Assembly (NCBI GenBank): GCA_016758965.1
Contig: JAEPRB010000082.1
Span: 87,973 to 151,972, forward strand
Length of the DNA: 64,000 bases
Reading direction: 5' to 3'
Source: Circinella minor
Lineage: Eukaryota; Mucoromycota; Mucoromycetes; Mucorales; Lichtheimiaceae
Below the pieces are notes generated by a model that searched no databases, was not told where the DNA came from, and saw nothing but the letters and a program-made list of their open reading frames with translations. This document shows, piece by piece, positions 1 through 13,976 of this stretch (position 1 is its first letter; each line of letters opens with the position of its first letter). Made by a program: the position numbers and the translations under genes.

Positions 1-45
1 GATTCTGATAATTGTTTATTTTTTCATGATCCCTATACATAACAG

Positions 46-1379
46 TTTTAAACGAACGAGAACGTGAAATTATCGTCAGAAGAATTATTGAAGACGCAGG
101 ACCAGCTACAGAAACTCATTTTTCATGGAATCAAGTTATTCAAGCATTTTTGGACTGGAAGGTGTATGCCTATTCTCTTTCGTATATTTGCGGAGCGATT
201 TGTGTTTATTCTCTTGCCATGTTTATGCCTAGTATTGTTCAAGGCATGGGATATACGTCACGACTTGGTAAATCTTTTTTATTCACAGTATTTTTGTTAC
301 TTAGAACGTTGACTAATTCTTTATTTCTTTTTATAATATTAGAGGCCCAACTCATGAGTGCTCCACCCTATGTCTTTGGTAATTATCTTTATTTCCACAT
401 ATAATATACATTTACGAACATTTCCGATAGCTATATACTAACTACAAAATCTATTATATTATTATTAGCATGGATTGCAACCATCCTCAACGGATACAGG
501 TAAATAAGCAAAAGTGGTTTTTTTTTTAAAAAAAAAAAAGCAATATCAAATAAAAGCAAAGCCATAGTATATATTAATCTAACGAACATTTGTTAAATAT
601 AAAGTACCGATAAATGTGGAGAACGAGGATTTCATCTTGCGGGTGTTGGATTTGTTGCTTCTTTAGGCTATGTGCTTTTAATAACTTTACAAGATTATGG
701 ATCTGTGGCTGTATATATTGCAGCCATTATTACAACTACATTCGCATTTGCCACTAATCCCCCAATGGCGGGATGGTTCTCTAATAATTTCGGAGGAGAT
801 ACCAAGCGAAGTGTTGCAATGGCTTTTGTTTTAACTATCGGTAATAGCGGAGGAGCGGTAAGAGATTATTATGATTATTTTTTGCTGTGATACGTATCGA
901 TTAGATTAGATCAATGTTATTTAAGCAACTAATAACAATATGCTTTTAATTATGGTATAGATTTCCGGTCATGGTAAATAACATAAATATAATGATACTA
1001 ATTAATGAAACAAATAAAAGAAGATAGATAGATATACTAACAATGTCGACACATTATAATACTATATTAATAGTGTATCGAGCTGATGATGCTCCACATT
1101 ATATTCGAGGTCATACAATCTGCCTTGCTCTGATGTTGTGCGGTGCAATGTTAGCACTTTTACTAAAATACTTATTATACCGTGAAAACAAGAGACGTGA
1201 TAACCTGACTCCTGAAGAACATCGAATTGAATGTGAACGTAAAGAACCCTGTGATAAGGTAAAAAAAAAAAACCTCGGACGGGCTTTATTCTGCATTTAT
1301 TGAATATTATACTTAACTAATTATATATTCTTAAAATTAATGATGTTTATAGCATCCAGATTTCAGATATATTTTATAA
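46..1379 (+). CDS. MFS anion:cation symporter (Dal5-like), 5' part outside window
   Basis: C-terminal part of a major facilitator superfamily permease of the anion:cation symporter family (allantoate/nicotinate/vitamin permeases), expected in the plasma membrane. Exons read as 46-267, 343-378, 469-499, 605-857, 961-973 (13 nt), 1074-1258 and 1353-1379, all with GT-AG junctions in matching phase; the protein ends HPDFRYIL. Visible family features are NERERE followed by EDAGPATETHFSW in the central loop, SAPPY in a C-terminal helix, ERGFH, and YRADDAPHY then RGHTI before the last helix. It aligns along its whole length with the complete gene at 2978-5441, so the two are tandem paralogues. It has an intron at 268-342 that the paralogue lacks. 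The substrate cannot be told from sequence. The start codon lies left of the window. Confidence 0.85.
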
Positions 1380-1393
1380 ACATATTACGCTTG

Positions 1394-1432
<39 letters not shown>

Positions 1433-2977
1433 TTACTTTCTTTTGACTTTTTTGATACAAAAGTTAGAAACAAATCCTTGTACAATAAATCAACTATTAC
1501 TGCATATGATTGTGTATTTATTATCACTATACTCTTTGTCTTTCTTAATTTAATAAGATTTGGAACTCTTATGTAATAAATTTCTTACTTTAATTTATTT
1601 ATACTTTGATATTCTTTTTTTTCCAATGCTTTTTGTCTTATCATACTTACTTAATAGATTGTATGTAATTCATTACAATCAAAACAAGAAAGAGAAGTAC
1701 TTTAAAAAGAAGAAGAAATTATATTATTATTGGATATGTACCATAAAAGTACAAGATAAACTTTTTGTGGTCATGACAAAAACAATTGGCTTAACGAGCT
1801 ATTTTGAAACATAAAAAAAATTAACCTTAATCCTTGAATGATTGTACATGCAGTCGTATCAATTGTGGGAAACACTCTCTTAATAGTTTGTTAAGCTAAA
1901 AGAACAAAAAGAAGGAATGTAGTATACAACAGTTCTATCGATTCTTTAAAACAATCATAATGTAAAATAAAATAAAAGAACATTTTCCAATGATAGAAAT
2001 TAATGCGAAAAAAAAAACGATCTTTTGCTCAGAATGACAATAGTGCATGAATCAACGATAAGTTTGATGCATATGAGAATAATTACAAGGTTTGCTGGAT
2101 TTTAAAGAACCATTGTATAACACAAGCAATGATTTGTTTTTAGATATGAAGGAGCATTTATAATAATTAGTTGTTATGGTTATAAATTAATACATATTAC
2201 GTATCATTGAAAACAAAACAAAAAATAATGATTAATATTATAGTAATACACTTTATATATTTTCATTTGAAAGTGATTTATTATTGTGTTTGATTTTTAC
2301 ATTGGTTCGATATTTTTATTTTGTTCAGTGATGGGGTAATGGTAGTGTTATAGGAAGATTATTTTTTTACCACGCTATTCGGTCTTCTCGTACGTACAAC
2401 ATCGTCGTTCTCTCATCAAGAACAATTTCATGATCTCAGATCTTGATAAAAATGACATGATAAAGCATATAGCTTTCTTTTGCTATCAGAAAACGATCGA
2501 TATTCTTGATCACAAGAATATTTTTTATGCTCCCTGAACCCAATTTTTCAACATTTAGAAATAAGGTTGAACTGCCAAAACATGAGAAAGGTTTCAGTAA
2601 AGCAGCTGGTGTGTGAATTTATTTTATTATTGAATGACTAAATTTTCTCCACAAAAAAAAAAAAAAAAAACTTGGTACTGTACCTGAGTCATTAATAGCT
2701 AAAGTACTACACTACAAAGGAAAAATAAAACTTTGATTTTTGGACACGCTACGTATAATGTTTTCTATTATGAGCTATATATTACTCTTGCTCTCTATCT
2801 CTCAAGAGTCTTTGCTTCTGTATTTGAATTTCGTGGGTTCACTATCCCAGACTTATGTATAATAAAAAAAATCAAATTGATCCCAATATAAAATTTGGAA
2901 AAGAAATTATAAAATCGCTTTCTTATTTTTACATATTCTAAAACATTTTTTTAATCTTTCTTTTTCTTTGACAAGAA
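1380..2977. other. Intergenic, between tandem MFS genes
   Basis: AT-rich DNA with a TA microsatellite near 1399-1428 and several poly-A/T runs. ORFs here are short, low complexity and resemble nothing. It should hold the 3' UTR of the first MFS gene and the promoter of the second; I see no clear regulatory motif. Confidence 0.6.
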
Positions 2978-5374
2978 ATGTCTGATTATTCTTCTTCATC
3001 AAATCAAGATATATCGAATTTACAAAAAGACAAACATGATGGAAAAGTCCACATTGTTCATAATGAAAAGATATCTGTCTATGTTCCTCCAGATGAAAAG
3101 GAAGTTCGTAAATTAATGTGGAAGTTAGATCGACGTATTGTTCCATTGGTTGCTATTCTTTATTTATGCTCATTTCTTGACCGGGTTAATATTGGTCATG
3201 CTAAACTTGCCGGTATCATTGATGATCTTCAAATGTCTGAAAACATATACAATTGGTCCCTGTCTATTTTTTTTGCTGGTTATGTACGTATATATGTTTT
3301 TTATTTGTTAAGAAGTTAGCATGTAAATTAATGTAGCTATTGCTAAATTTTTGATTTTGGATATAATAATATAGGTTATATTTGAAATCCCAGCAAACAT
3401 GTTCTGTAAACTTCTCGGACCACGTATATGGCTTTCAATTATTATGGTTGTATGGGGAGTTATCATGGCAGTTATGAGCGAAGCTAAGAATGGTGCGGGA
3501 TTGATGGCAGCGAGATTTTTCCTTGGTGTTGCTGAGGTTGGTATTTTATATTTTTGGGATGATCACTATTTAGGTATATACAACATATATATCTTACTAA
3601 TATAATAATTACTAACTTTTCTATGCATAACATACTTTTTTTATATATATAGGCTGGTTTGTTTCCTGTACGTTAATATTTATTATTACTATATGTTTTC
3701 TTTTATAAAAAAACTCACTATTGTTTTTTTTTGGGATTTAATTTAGGGTGCAGTCTTTTTGATTTCAGTATGGTATCCTCGCAGTAGTCAAACTATAAGG
3801 ACAGCAATATTTTATGCATCTTCTACTCTCGCTGGTGTAAGTTAATATTTAAATAATGTATCTTTTATTATTTAATCGTAATAAGTATATATGATTACTT
3901 ACTCAGTTTTATAAATTAATAGGCATTTGGAGGCGTTCTTGCATTTGGAATTATGTTTATGGATGGGTTACAAGGACTGACGGGGTGGCAATGGATTTTT
4001 ATTATTGAAGCGTTGCCTACACTTATCTTTGCATTCGTTACATTCTTCTTCTTACCAGATTATCCAGAGAATTCATCATGTAAGTTTTTTTTATAGCTAC
4101 GTCTAATAATAAGCAGCGCCAATATTACATACGGATCTTAATCTCACGATCCTCTTTTTTCTTTAAAAAAAAGTTATTAATGAACGAGAACGAGAGATCA
4201 TTGTCAATCGTATCAAGGAAGATGCTGGTCCAGCCACTGAAACTCACTTTTCATGGAAACAATTTTTTTCAACATTCACTGATCTTAAACTATATCTTGT
4301 ATCAATTTTATCACTTTGCTGTTGCTGTCCTATGTATAGTTTATCACTTTTTATGCCAACGATTGTTCGGGATATGGGATTTTCAAACTTAACAGCTCAA
4401 GCTGTAAGTGCTCCACCGTTAAGTATTGTTTCAGTAGTAAAATAACAGTACAAAAGAAAAAAAAAGTCTACCTAATTTATATACGTAATAAGATTATTAA
4501 CAAATATGTCTTTTATTATACTACTATATGCGCTACTCAAATTTAGATATGTTTTTGGTAAGATATTTCAACAATTGTTCTCTTTTTTTTTTTTGGATAA
4601 TAACTAATGTTGCCTTTTTTTTTTCTCACACTTTTTCTTTTGTGTGTGTATAAATAAAGCTTGTGCTACCACACTCGGATTTGCTTTTAGTGCTGATCGA
4701 CGTGCTGAACGTGGGTTTCATTATGCTATCGTTTCATTTATTGGTATGATAGGATATATATTATTAATTACTCTAAGAGAACAAGGAGCGGCTGCGAAAT
4801 ATGTAGCGGCAACGATTTCTTGTTGTGGTGCATTTCCATTAATTCCTTTATCCGCTGCATGGAACTCTAATAATACGGGTGGACATACAAAACGTGCTGT
4901 ATCCATTGCTTTTGTGGCAGGTATTGGAAACTTGGGAGGGATTTTATCAGGTAAATTTTAAACATACATAAACTTTCTGTTATATATTATATATACTTAT
5001 TGATAACTTATATATATTTTAGGTCAAATGTAAGTTTTTATATTGTAAAATTATAATTATTAAATAAAAATAATCAATAATCAATAATCAATACCCATCT
5101 TTTTATATACTATTAGGTATCGATCTGATGATGCACCTCATTATGTACGAGGTCATACTATTAGTTGTATTATGATGGGAGTTAATATAATTGTGGCATT
5201 CATTTTACGATTTCATCTTGCTCGTGAGAATAAACGACGAGATAAATTAACACCAGAACAACATCGTATTGAATGTGAAGGTGAAGATTTGTGTGATAAG
5301 GTAAAATATAATAATCAATATATATATAGGCATAAACATACGTATTTTAGAATATATCATTAAAAAATGAACTT

Positions 5375-5414
<40 letters not shown>

Positions 5415-5441
5415 CATCCTGATTTTAGATACATTATTTAA
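2978..5441 (+). CDS. MFS anion:cation symporter (Dal5-like), complete
   Basis: Complete 495-aa permease of the anion:cation symporter family. Ten exons: 2978-3283, 3375-3536, 3653-3667 (15 nt), 3747-3836, 3923-4079, 4174-4422, 4660-4950, 5023-5029 (7 nt), 5117-5300, 5415-5441; lengths sum to 1488 nt. The N-terminus is hydrophilic. The first helix segment ends FLDRVNIGHAKLAG, and AEAGLFPGAVF, a family hallmark, is only formed once the 15-nt exon is joined. Later motifs are FLPDYPE, EDAGPATETHFSW, ERGFHYA and YRSDDAPHYVRGH, with a tail DKHPDFRYII. Twelve membrane helices are expected. The start is the first ATG in the open frame, after a pyrimidine-rich leader. It is the tandem paralogue of the gene at 46-1379. 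Known relatives import allantoate, nicotinate or other small carboxylates; the substrate here is unknown. Confidence 0.9.
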
Positions 5442-5796
5442 GAAAAGATAAATTTGGTGGATTGTATACGTACATATATACCTATTATAAAGAAGTATTT
5501 GGATGATGATTAAAGTTTAAAAAGTGTACATTTGTATAGTAAAATGTACATAAGTTGTACGTCATTAAAAAACAAATAATATTCGTATAATAAAATAAAT
5601 AATAATGCAGGGTTTAGATCTATACTTTATGCAATTATATATAAATAATTTATATCAATCCATACCCCACCCCCCAACCTCGATTTATTTAAATGAAAAG
5701 TACGTAGAATTTATTTATAAGCAAAAGTAAAAAAAAAAAAAAAAAAAGGGTTGGATATACAATCGAATTAAAGAAAGGAAAATTATATAATAAGAT
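5442..5796. other. Intergenic between convergent MFS and ATG8 genes
   Basis: Shared 3' flanks of two convergent genes. It holds a C-rich tract near 5666 and an A18-type run near 5730. No gene seen. Confidence 0.6.
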
Positions 5797-6420
<624 letters not shown>

Positions 6421-7167
6421 TGTTCTAATTATAAATAAAGAATGAATTTAGGAAAAAAAAAAAGTGCTTTACTATGAAAATTACTATTGAATTATTTTTA
6501 TTTTACCTTTGTTCAGTTAATTGAAAGTAAAAAAACAAAGAGAGAAAATACAAAAATCGACTGCGTAACTAGAAAACCTGCGCATGATATGATCGTTTGA
6601 ATTTAGCCAATCAATTATTATCTGGGTTTGAAGCTTCTAAACCAAAAAGTACACAGCCAATCATTCTTTATGAAATATATATTATGCAGATAATTGTTGC
6701 TATTCTTTTAAAAAGACCACTGATAATAAATGGTGTTCGTAATATCATATTAATTACTATAATATGAAAAAATCATGTATTGGTAAACAAATAAAACTAT
6801 ATTATTATGTATGTAATCAGTGGTAATTAAATAGTATAAATATATGAAATTCATTATTGAATAACGTTGATTTGTAATAGAAAAAAAAAAAAAAGGTAGA
6901 ATAAGGTATCTTTATTTTATATTTTATAGTTAATAATAATTAAAAAAGTAACAAGGAACAATTGACAAAATGTATTGAGGAATTTACAAAAGAAGATAAA
7001 TAAAACAAAATATGGTAGTTTTATTTACTAAAACATATGAACCAAAAATCAAAAAAAAAAAAAAAATGTTTAAATAATAATAATGCTAGTTAGCAGAACG
7101 TAAAAGGAAGGGGAGAAGAAGAATAAACATATATATAATTAATGAAAAGGGTTACATGACTCTATTA
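6421..7167. other. Intergenic, ATG8 promoter side
   Basis: Upstream region of ATG8 and 3' flank of the membrane-protein gene at 7168-8142. From about 7080 to 7167 it resembles 20608-20725, so the direct duplication described elsewhere starts near 7080. No gene seen. Confidence 0.5.
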
Positions 7168-8142
7168 TTAATGAGCATCTGGTTTGTTGTTGTTGTTTGT
7201 GTTTTGTGGACCATAAAGATTAACATATCTTTGTTGTGGTTGAGTATCATAAAGATTATTAGAATTCCATGTTTGATCTTGTATATCAGCGTCTTCAGGA
7301 AATAAATTTGATTCACTCATTTTGTCGTTTCGGATGTTGTATTCTCGTAAACCTTGAAGCCATATCCGAGGTAACATAAACACAATGATACACAAGGCAA
7401 TTGCTCCACAAATTCGAACCATAATGGTATAAACCGTATAAACAATGGCAGATTGATCACTGTTCATATAGGGTACATAAATAAACACAAAGTGAACAAG
7501 AGGACCAAGAATAGCTATAGCAGATAAGATAAGCACTGCTATAAACGAACCCTTGAATGAACGTATATCTTGATAATGGTTTCCTTTATACATCATAATA
7601 AAAAAGATGATACAATGTGTAAACACTGGTAAAATCGTAGTAAGGACATGAAAAGCAATAAACAACCCATGGCTACTACCAGTTAAAAAAATCACTTCTA
7701 TAACTGCAGTGAGTATGTGAAAAGCAATCAGAAATACTGTCCACAAATAAATAAATTGAACGGTCTTGGGTACCCCATTCGTTTTTTTGACAGAACCATA
7801 AACTTGTAATCTTGAATGAGTTGTTATATTTATAATACTGAATAGGAGGCACCATAATAGAGATGGAAAAATATTTTGGAAAATCCTGGAAGGTATAGCC
7901 AATACGAATGACGATCCTGCACCCAGATTACTGGCAAAAGAGAATATTTGACTTAGAACAAGGGACATGGCACTGACAAAACTAAGCCAGGAGACGATTT
8001 TGTATTGTGATGCAATTCGAACGAGTAACATAATTGATCCACCGATAGCGATGGTAGCTAAAATAGCTGTTGGGACATTAAGTCCTAAGTAGAGTCCTAT
8101 ATCGCCATCATAATATCTATGGTATAATAAGACACTATCCAT
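7168..8142 (-). CDS. Orphan seven-helix membrane protein, copy A
   Basis: Single-exon ORF of 324 aa. Seven hydrophobic stretches can be seen, at roughly residues 25-45, 48-70, 85-105, 128-155, 165-190, 200-225 and 235-262. The N-terminus is short and the C-terminal tail is hydrophilic and rich in Asn/Gln. This topology is receptor-like, but I recognise no diagnostic GPCR motif and no named family. Conserved between the two copies are GLNVPTA near the start, HYQDIRSF before helix 6, and a block around TIMVRICGAIALCIIVFM. The copy at 20726-21688 is in the same orientation and the flanking DNA on both sides is also duplicated. Conservation of the reading frame between diverged copies supports a real protein. 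Function unknown. Confidence 0.75.
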   Translation of the reverse strand: MDSVLLYHRYYDGDIGLYLGLNVPTAILATIAIGGSIMLLVRIASQYKIVSWLSFVSAMSLVLSQIFSFASNLGAGSSFVLAIPSRIFQNIFPSLLWCLLFSIINITTHSRLQVYGSVKKTNGVPKTVQFIYLWTVFLIAFHILTAVIEVIFLTGSSHGLFIAFHVLTTILPVFTHCIIFFIMMYKGNHYQDIRSFKGSFIAVLILSAIAILGPLVHFVFIYVPYMNSDQSAIVYTVYTIMVRICGAIALCIIVFMLPRIWLQGLREYNIRNDKMSESNLFPEDADIQDQTWNSNNLYDTQPQQRYVNLYGPQNTNNNNKPDAH

Positions 8143-10500
8143 TATTATTATTTGAAAAAAAAATGGAAATTTATAATGGTCACGTAATAAAAAAAAAATA
8201 GAAAAAGTAAAAGAAGTGAGATGTTTAATTTGTCTTTTTAACTTTTGAATTAGTTTAAAAAGGATTCTTATAAATAGAATTTTTTTTTCTTTTTATGCGA
8301 CACAAAAAAAAACCAACTTTATTTCGATTTACATGAGGCTCAGCACTGTTCATTTATCGGCGAGTATAAACGCTGAGCACAGGTATGGTATATATAAGAT
8401 AAACTAACTACAATGATTCACGGTAATAAATCATTATTAAATATGACGCTTCTATTTTTTTTAAAAAATAATAGTCGTTATTAATGTATATAATTCATTT
8501 TACAAAGATACGTTATTTTAGCAAACGATAATGAAAAAACAAAGCATTGCTATGATGAATCCATGTATTTTAATAAAGCAAACTATCAGAACCCCGTTCT
8601 ATTTTTACAGAAAACACAAAAAAAAAGTGATACGAAACTGTCGGTATGTTAAAATTGTACATCTCAAATACACCATAGGAATCACTACATTCGACAATAA
8701 ACATAGAAAAACACTTACACTTTACCTCTTAACAATTGAATGGTCATTTACAATATATTGATTCTGAACTCATGATAATAATTGAATTGCTTCATAAAAA
8801 TAACTTTAAGATTATTTTTTTCATGTCGAATAAATCTTTATAATTTAAGAACATATGAATTAGATAGATTTTGTGGAAATTTTACTGGAAGAATCGAAAA
8901 AAATAAATAAAATGAAGATCTCATGCCTCCATTTCTTATGTCACGTTACACAATAAACAGTGTGCTATTATTAGATTTATTTCATAATTATTATTCCAAG
9001 ATTTTTTCTTTCGATATTTTAGTTCATTTTTAATCTAATAAACGAAGATTTATAATTTATATTAACTTACATGTTGAGACCGGATAAGTAACAGAGTCTT
9101 GAAGCTTGTCATAACTCCATTCTCATATGGATTAAGGTCAGTCGTATGTACATGTAATCTATGCTGTACAACAAATTTTTTAACTCGATAACTAGGCGTC
9201 CCGGAAAAGCAACCGAAATTTCGATTACGTATTGACCAAAGAATTGAAAATAAAAGTGGTGATTGTCCCAAAAAAATCATTATGGTCAGGTACCTTGTCC
9301 TATCCGAAAAAAATTCAAAGATCGTACAGACATTTAAGAGTTAGTAGTAGAGAAAATAATACAATCTTCTAAAAGATTAAAATAATTTATAATAGAAAAG
9401 TTTATATGGATGGTAATGGTACATGGTATATATTGGATACAGTATACCATATAGTTTAGGATATAATCAACTGTAATGTTGTAAGACCATTATACGAAGC
9501 TATAACCTACCATAAGGTTGTTGATCGACATGCTTATCCGTGGAATATAAAGAATAGATCATAGCATTTAGTTGAGCACATGGTTAAATATAGAAATATT
9601 ACAGAATAGATATGCTCTATGTAGAAATGCTGATTATTGATATTAGTTAGATGTTAATAAATTAGCCTCTGATATTTTAAAGTATATTTTATACTAATGA
9701 GAAATTTCTGTATAGTCAAGAAGGTCATTTCTTACTTTTCATGCTCAAAAAAAACGCACTAATAAAGCTATTCTAATCAAATAATACAAAACTGTTATCT
9801 TTTTTTTTTTGCGAATAATATTAGACCACGCTGATACTAATGAGCAGTGAAAATTGATATACTTTTATATTATTTATTTCGGTAGGCTGGTTTCAAGAGT
9901 GTAAAATAATATTATACAGAAGAAGTGATTATATATAAAAGCAATAATCAAACAATTTCTTGATAAAGTGTATTTAGTATTCTACTGTTAATATTCCAAA
10001 AGTATTGGCTATGGAGCTTAGCGCTGTATCACTATAATTGTAAACTACAAAGAAACAAGTCGCACAGATACGTAGAACTACCCATTTTTTTAAGCTAATA
10101 AAAAACGTGTGCATCTTTTCTATATACTTACAGCTTTTCAACCATCTTCAATGAAGCACCGGGTTTTGCTTACGTATTGATATTATGCACTTTTTTGCAT
10201 AATGTATAATACTGTTTTTGGGCAACATAAAATAGTAAACTTTTGCTTCATAACGAAATAATTTTTTACAAAGAAAAGAAACTCGTTCATTAAAATTTAT
10301 ATCTAGAAACATTGTCATTATTATGTCTAGCAAGAAGAGAGGGAAAAAAAGAGGTACTATTTGTATACGTGTAATACATCCATTTTTTTATTGTTTTAAT
10401 AAATATAATATAAAGCTACAACTATAAAGGAGTACAATACTACCACTTTGGCGTATTGTTGAAGCTATATAATTCTTTATATAGATGATAGCTATTATCA
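8143..10500. other. Duplicated non-coding block upstream of seven-helix gene A
   Basis: No convincing gene. Stretches of this block recur in direct orientation beside copy B: 8290-9660 matches about 21820-23225 (for example around 8935-8975 versus 22297-22335), and 9715-10085 matches 20220-20600. Near 10043-10500 the homology switches to inverted, matching 19763-20190, the 3' flank of the second S28 gene. ORFs at 8531-8761, 9062-9280 and 10148-10333 are not conserved as proteins and I do not call them. Confidence 0.6.
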
Positions 10501-12648
10501 TTAAGCTTTTCCTGCATCTGCTTCTGCAATCCAACCACTAATTGCCGTGTACAAATCTTTGTGTACTTGTTTAATAGCATCCGATACGTAATCCGCTACA
10601 GTGTAATCCTATTGAGAAAGAGAGAGAGAGAGAGAGAAACATAAGTATCTTTCTTCTTATTATGACATTTAACATACTTCTATATAACATAAACAACAAT
10701 CTTTTTTTCTATTATGTATATACGTTACCCAACAATGAATTGCTTCAGGCAGTACGGCATATCGTGCATCGTTAGTTCCTCGTTCAGGAGCCGAATCACT
10801 TTGTACGCTCAATGTTCTCCAAGGATCATATTCACCATCAATAAAGAAAGTTCGATTCAACTTGATGTTCCATCCTTGATATTCTTCATTAATCTTGTTC
10901 CACTCTGGTTCCGAAGGTACGTTTTCTTCACCAAATAATAATGGACATTGTCGCTGATACCACGTAGTATCTAATTTTCGTGATACAATAGTGCTAGGGT
11001 TTGATGTTGGTGCAGCTGTTTGCCAATAAGCATATTCAGTACAAACTTGCCATACCCAAGGTCGAAAATCTGCTGTGAGATCAGTATACATTTCTGCATC
11101 GGGATCATGTGAACTTAAACAGTCATTAACTGGGTATCCACCACACATCTGCTGAGTAAGACTAGCAATATATCCTGCATAAGCTTCGATATATCCATTT
11201 ACATCACTCTTTCCATCAAAAATAGTACAAAATTCTTCTTTAAATGGATTGGATATGGGATTGCTACCTTGCCACATACCAAGAGGATACATAAGTACTA
11301 TATTTACCCATCGATGGTTGACACAATAAAAAGTTAATATTAAGTAATACAAGATGAGAGAGAGAGAGAGAGAAAAGAAACAAGTCAATACTTACAATTT
11401 GCGAAATCATCATCATATTCTAAGCCTTTGACACCGAATGTTTCTTTAACGCTTTGTTTTTGTGCTTCATCTGAACCGAATAGTATATCATCAACATAGG
11501 CAATAACTTGTTCAATCGCTTGAATACATTCTTTTGGACCATATTTCTGAATAGGATAAAAATATTCAAAAAAGTCATATTTCATTTGTACTGGAGCTGA
11601 TGATGGAACTGCTGCAAACACAATTTCAGGGTAACGATAACGCATCCATGCAGCAAGATTTCCACTATATGAACCACCATAAACAATCCATTTGGTTTCA
11701 GGTGCTGGAGGTAATTCTATACCTGACAACTATTACCATAAAAAAATAATTTAATTTCAATTTTATTTTATTTTATTTTATTTTTATTTCTTTTACCTTC
11801 ACGTTTTTGATAATGTTTGCCATATCTTCCAATGCGGTTTGTGTATTTAGGGTGCGTAAATTTTGAGCAGAATAATCCTATGATTTCACACACATACATA
11901 AATATCAGTAAGTTATGGCACACGATAATTACACAGATTGTAAGCTGTAATTCTGTTTATTAACTATCATACGAATTATAAGCACGTACTGATCCGAGTT
12001 GAGATTCACCATAACATCTATGCTCCATTATAATAACAGCACCTTGAAGATTTTCTGCTAATAAAGCCATTGAAGAGTTCGTTACAAATCTTGCTGCTGG
12101 AGTTGCATCTGCTTCACCAGCGTTAGTTACTACAATACATATATAAAGCATTCAAAAGTAAGTTAGCCTTTCATGATTCATATAAGCAAAGATAGCTGTC
12201 ATTCTGATAAAACAAAAAAAAATTAACATACAAATCACAGGACCGCCAGCCTGGTACCAATCGGTATTTGCCCAATAACGATGTTTGAAGGTTCCCGCCG
12301 ATGTATCTGAATGATCCACTGGTTGATTAAAATAAAATGGACCATATTTGTCAGCTAAAGGAGAGGTTTCTTTTGAAGCTCCATGTTTTTTATTTTTTTT
12401 ATATAGTCTATTCATAATTAAAAAAAAATAGTAGATTTTTACGCGTGGAAAATATCAAAAAAAGTTAATATTTGAATAGAATTTTAAGATAAGATCGTTT
12501 TGAAATAAATAAGAAATACATATAGATTTGAATATGATACTAGTAATCTTGTTAACACATACTCATCAAGATGCCAACTAACTCCCATAGAAGCGTGAGA
12601 TACACCTAAACTGGTGAAGAAAAGTAGAATACAAAAGAAGGAACGCAT
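10501..12648 (-). CDS. S28 family serine carboxypeptidase, copy A
   Basis: Secreted serine peptidase of family S28 (Pro-X carboxypeptidase / dipeptidyl peptidase II type), cleaving next to proline. Seven exons on the minus strand: 12563-12648, 12232-12407, 11990-12129, 11797-11877, 11396-11729, 10729-11297, 10501-10608; total 497 aa. It starts MRSFFCILLFFTSLG, a signal peptide, at the first ATG that gives one. FNQPVDHSD is the usual start of the mature S28 domain. MEHRCYGES precedes the nucleophile motif GGSYSG (Ser181). The catalytic Asp is in DGEYDPW and the His in IHCW. All seven intron positions match the copy at 17583-19762, which lies head to head with it. No frameshift or stop interrupts it, so it is probably functional. 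Confidence 0.93.
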
Positions 12649-13067
12649 TCTTTCTTGGGTGTACAAAGTAACAGGAGAAAGAAAGTACTGTACAAAGAAA
12701 GAAGAAAAAACCGAAACAGCAAAAAAAAATAGTGCTTTATATTTTAAAAAAAGTCCTGTGCAGGATTTGAATTCCTCTGACAGCCGTCTACAATAGTAAC
12801 ACACCAATAAAGGTGCTAATAAATTATGTTACATCTGGTACCACTTGAATCAAACACTTAACATCAACCACGAACAAAGTAATTACTTTGATTTCTGTTT
12901 ATTATATAAAATAAAAATATATTTATTAGCTTACCACATATGAAATACAAAATGTAAAGAAAAAATATTGGTATCTGGTAATAATAAATTATTTAGCTGC
13001 TTTATAATTGATTACCCCTAATACATCCTGCTCTGAACAAGAAATGTAATTTTTTTTAACAGACTTA
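12649..13067. other. Upstream region of S28 gene A
   Basis: Promoter-side DNA. It is an inverted, diverged match of about 17155-17582 upstream of S28 gene B. The homology ends near 13062, immediately before the foldback-type element. Confidence 0.6.
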
Positions 13068-13976
13068 ATGTTATTTAAACATTTTCACATACATATAAAA
13101 GAACATAATTTCCGTATTCAAACAGCAATGGCAAAGAGTTATGTATTAGTGGCTTCTCTATAAGAATATTTAATAATAATATTGTTGTATCAGGCCACTC
13201 CCGTGCATTTTAGTCGATAGTGAACTCAAGCGAGGGTTTACATTGCTGTTTATAAAAGGGTAAAACTACTATTATTAGTTAAATGAAATATATTTATTAC
13301 TATTTTTATCTTTAGAACTATTTTCCCTTTATAAATAACTAGGTCAATATATTCATATTGCTATTATCCGCATATGGAATGCCCATCTTCATTTGACAGC
13401 TCTTCAAATTTCTACAAATCTATTCGAAAAGCATATAATTAAAGCTTTCGATTAATGAGAGGCAGAGGTACAAAGCGTTTTTTGAACACTAACATACTAA
13501 GTAATTAATTCCAAGTATATATGTATATTATTAGCTATTTATTGATATAAATACTTTTAATATTAAATAATTTGTTTTTATTTAACATCTCCAAGTGAGC
13601 ACAGAGTCCTTGTTGGACATATTTGCTCGGAACAGATCAAATTGGGGACAAAATAGAAATAATTTATATGAATAATGAAATAATTAGGAAACATTTCCTA
13701 TATAAAACATTTATGGTTAGAGACGTGTTTGATTTAGATACCAGCAGGTGAGACAAGCTACCACAGGAGTAACCGGCAATGCGTAACGTTGCATGAAATA
13801 AAGTAAATAAAGACTTGTATTAAAGCTCTCACAGAGCCAAACGTGGGAGCTTTGAGAACCAAACGCTGATATGTTCTAGTAACTAGAACCATGGGGGCCC
13901 CGCCCCATGAATACTTTTACAGTGTTTAGCTTTTACGTAAAAATATAATTTTTGGGTTTACCAATGGAATTTATTT
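13068..13976. repeat. Left inverted arm of the foldback-type element
   Basis: Matches the reverse complement of 14715-15577 with few differences. It includes a GC-rich stretch near 13890-13912 (CCATGGGGGCCCCGCCCCATG in part), unlike the AT-rich surroundings. Confidence 0.85.

Noticed and set aside
10148..10333. 61-aa minus-strand ORF in the S28 3' flank
   Set aside because: The inverted copy at 19840-20059 has diverged without keeping the protein, so it is non-coding duplicated DNA.
12758..12810. tRNA-like T-arm (GGAATTCAAATCC) upstream of S28 gene A
   Set aside because: No acceptor stem, D-arm or anticodon arm can be folded around it, and the equivalent upstream site of S28 gene B does not keep the stem.
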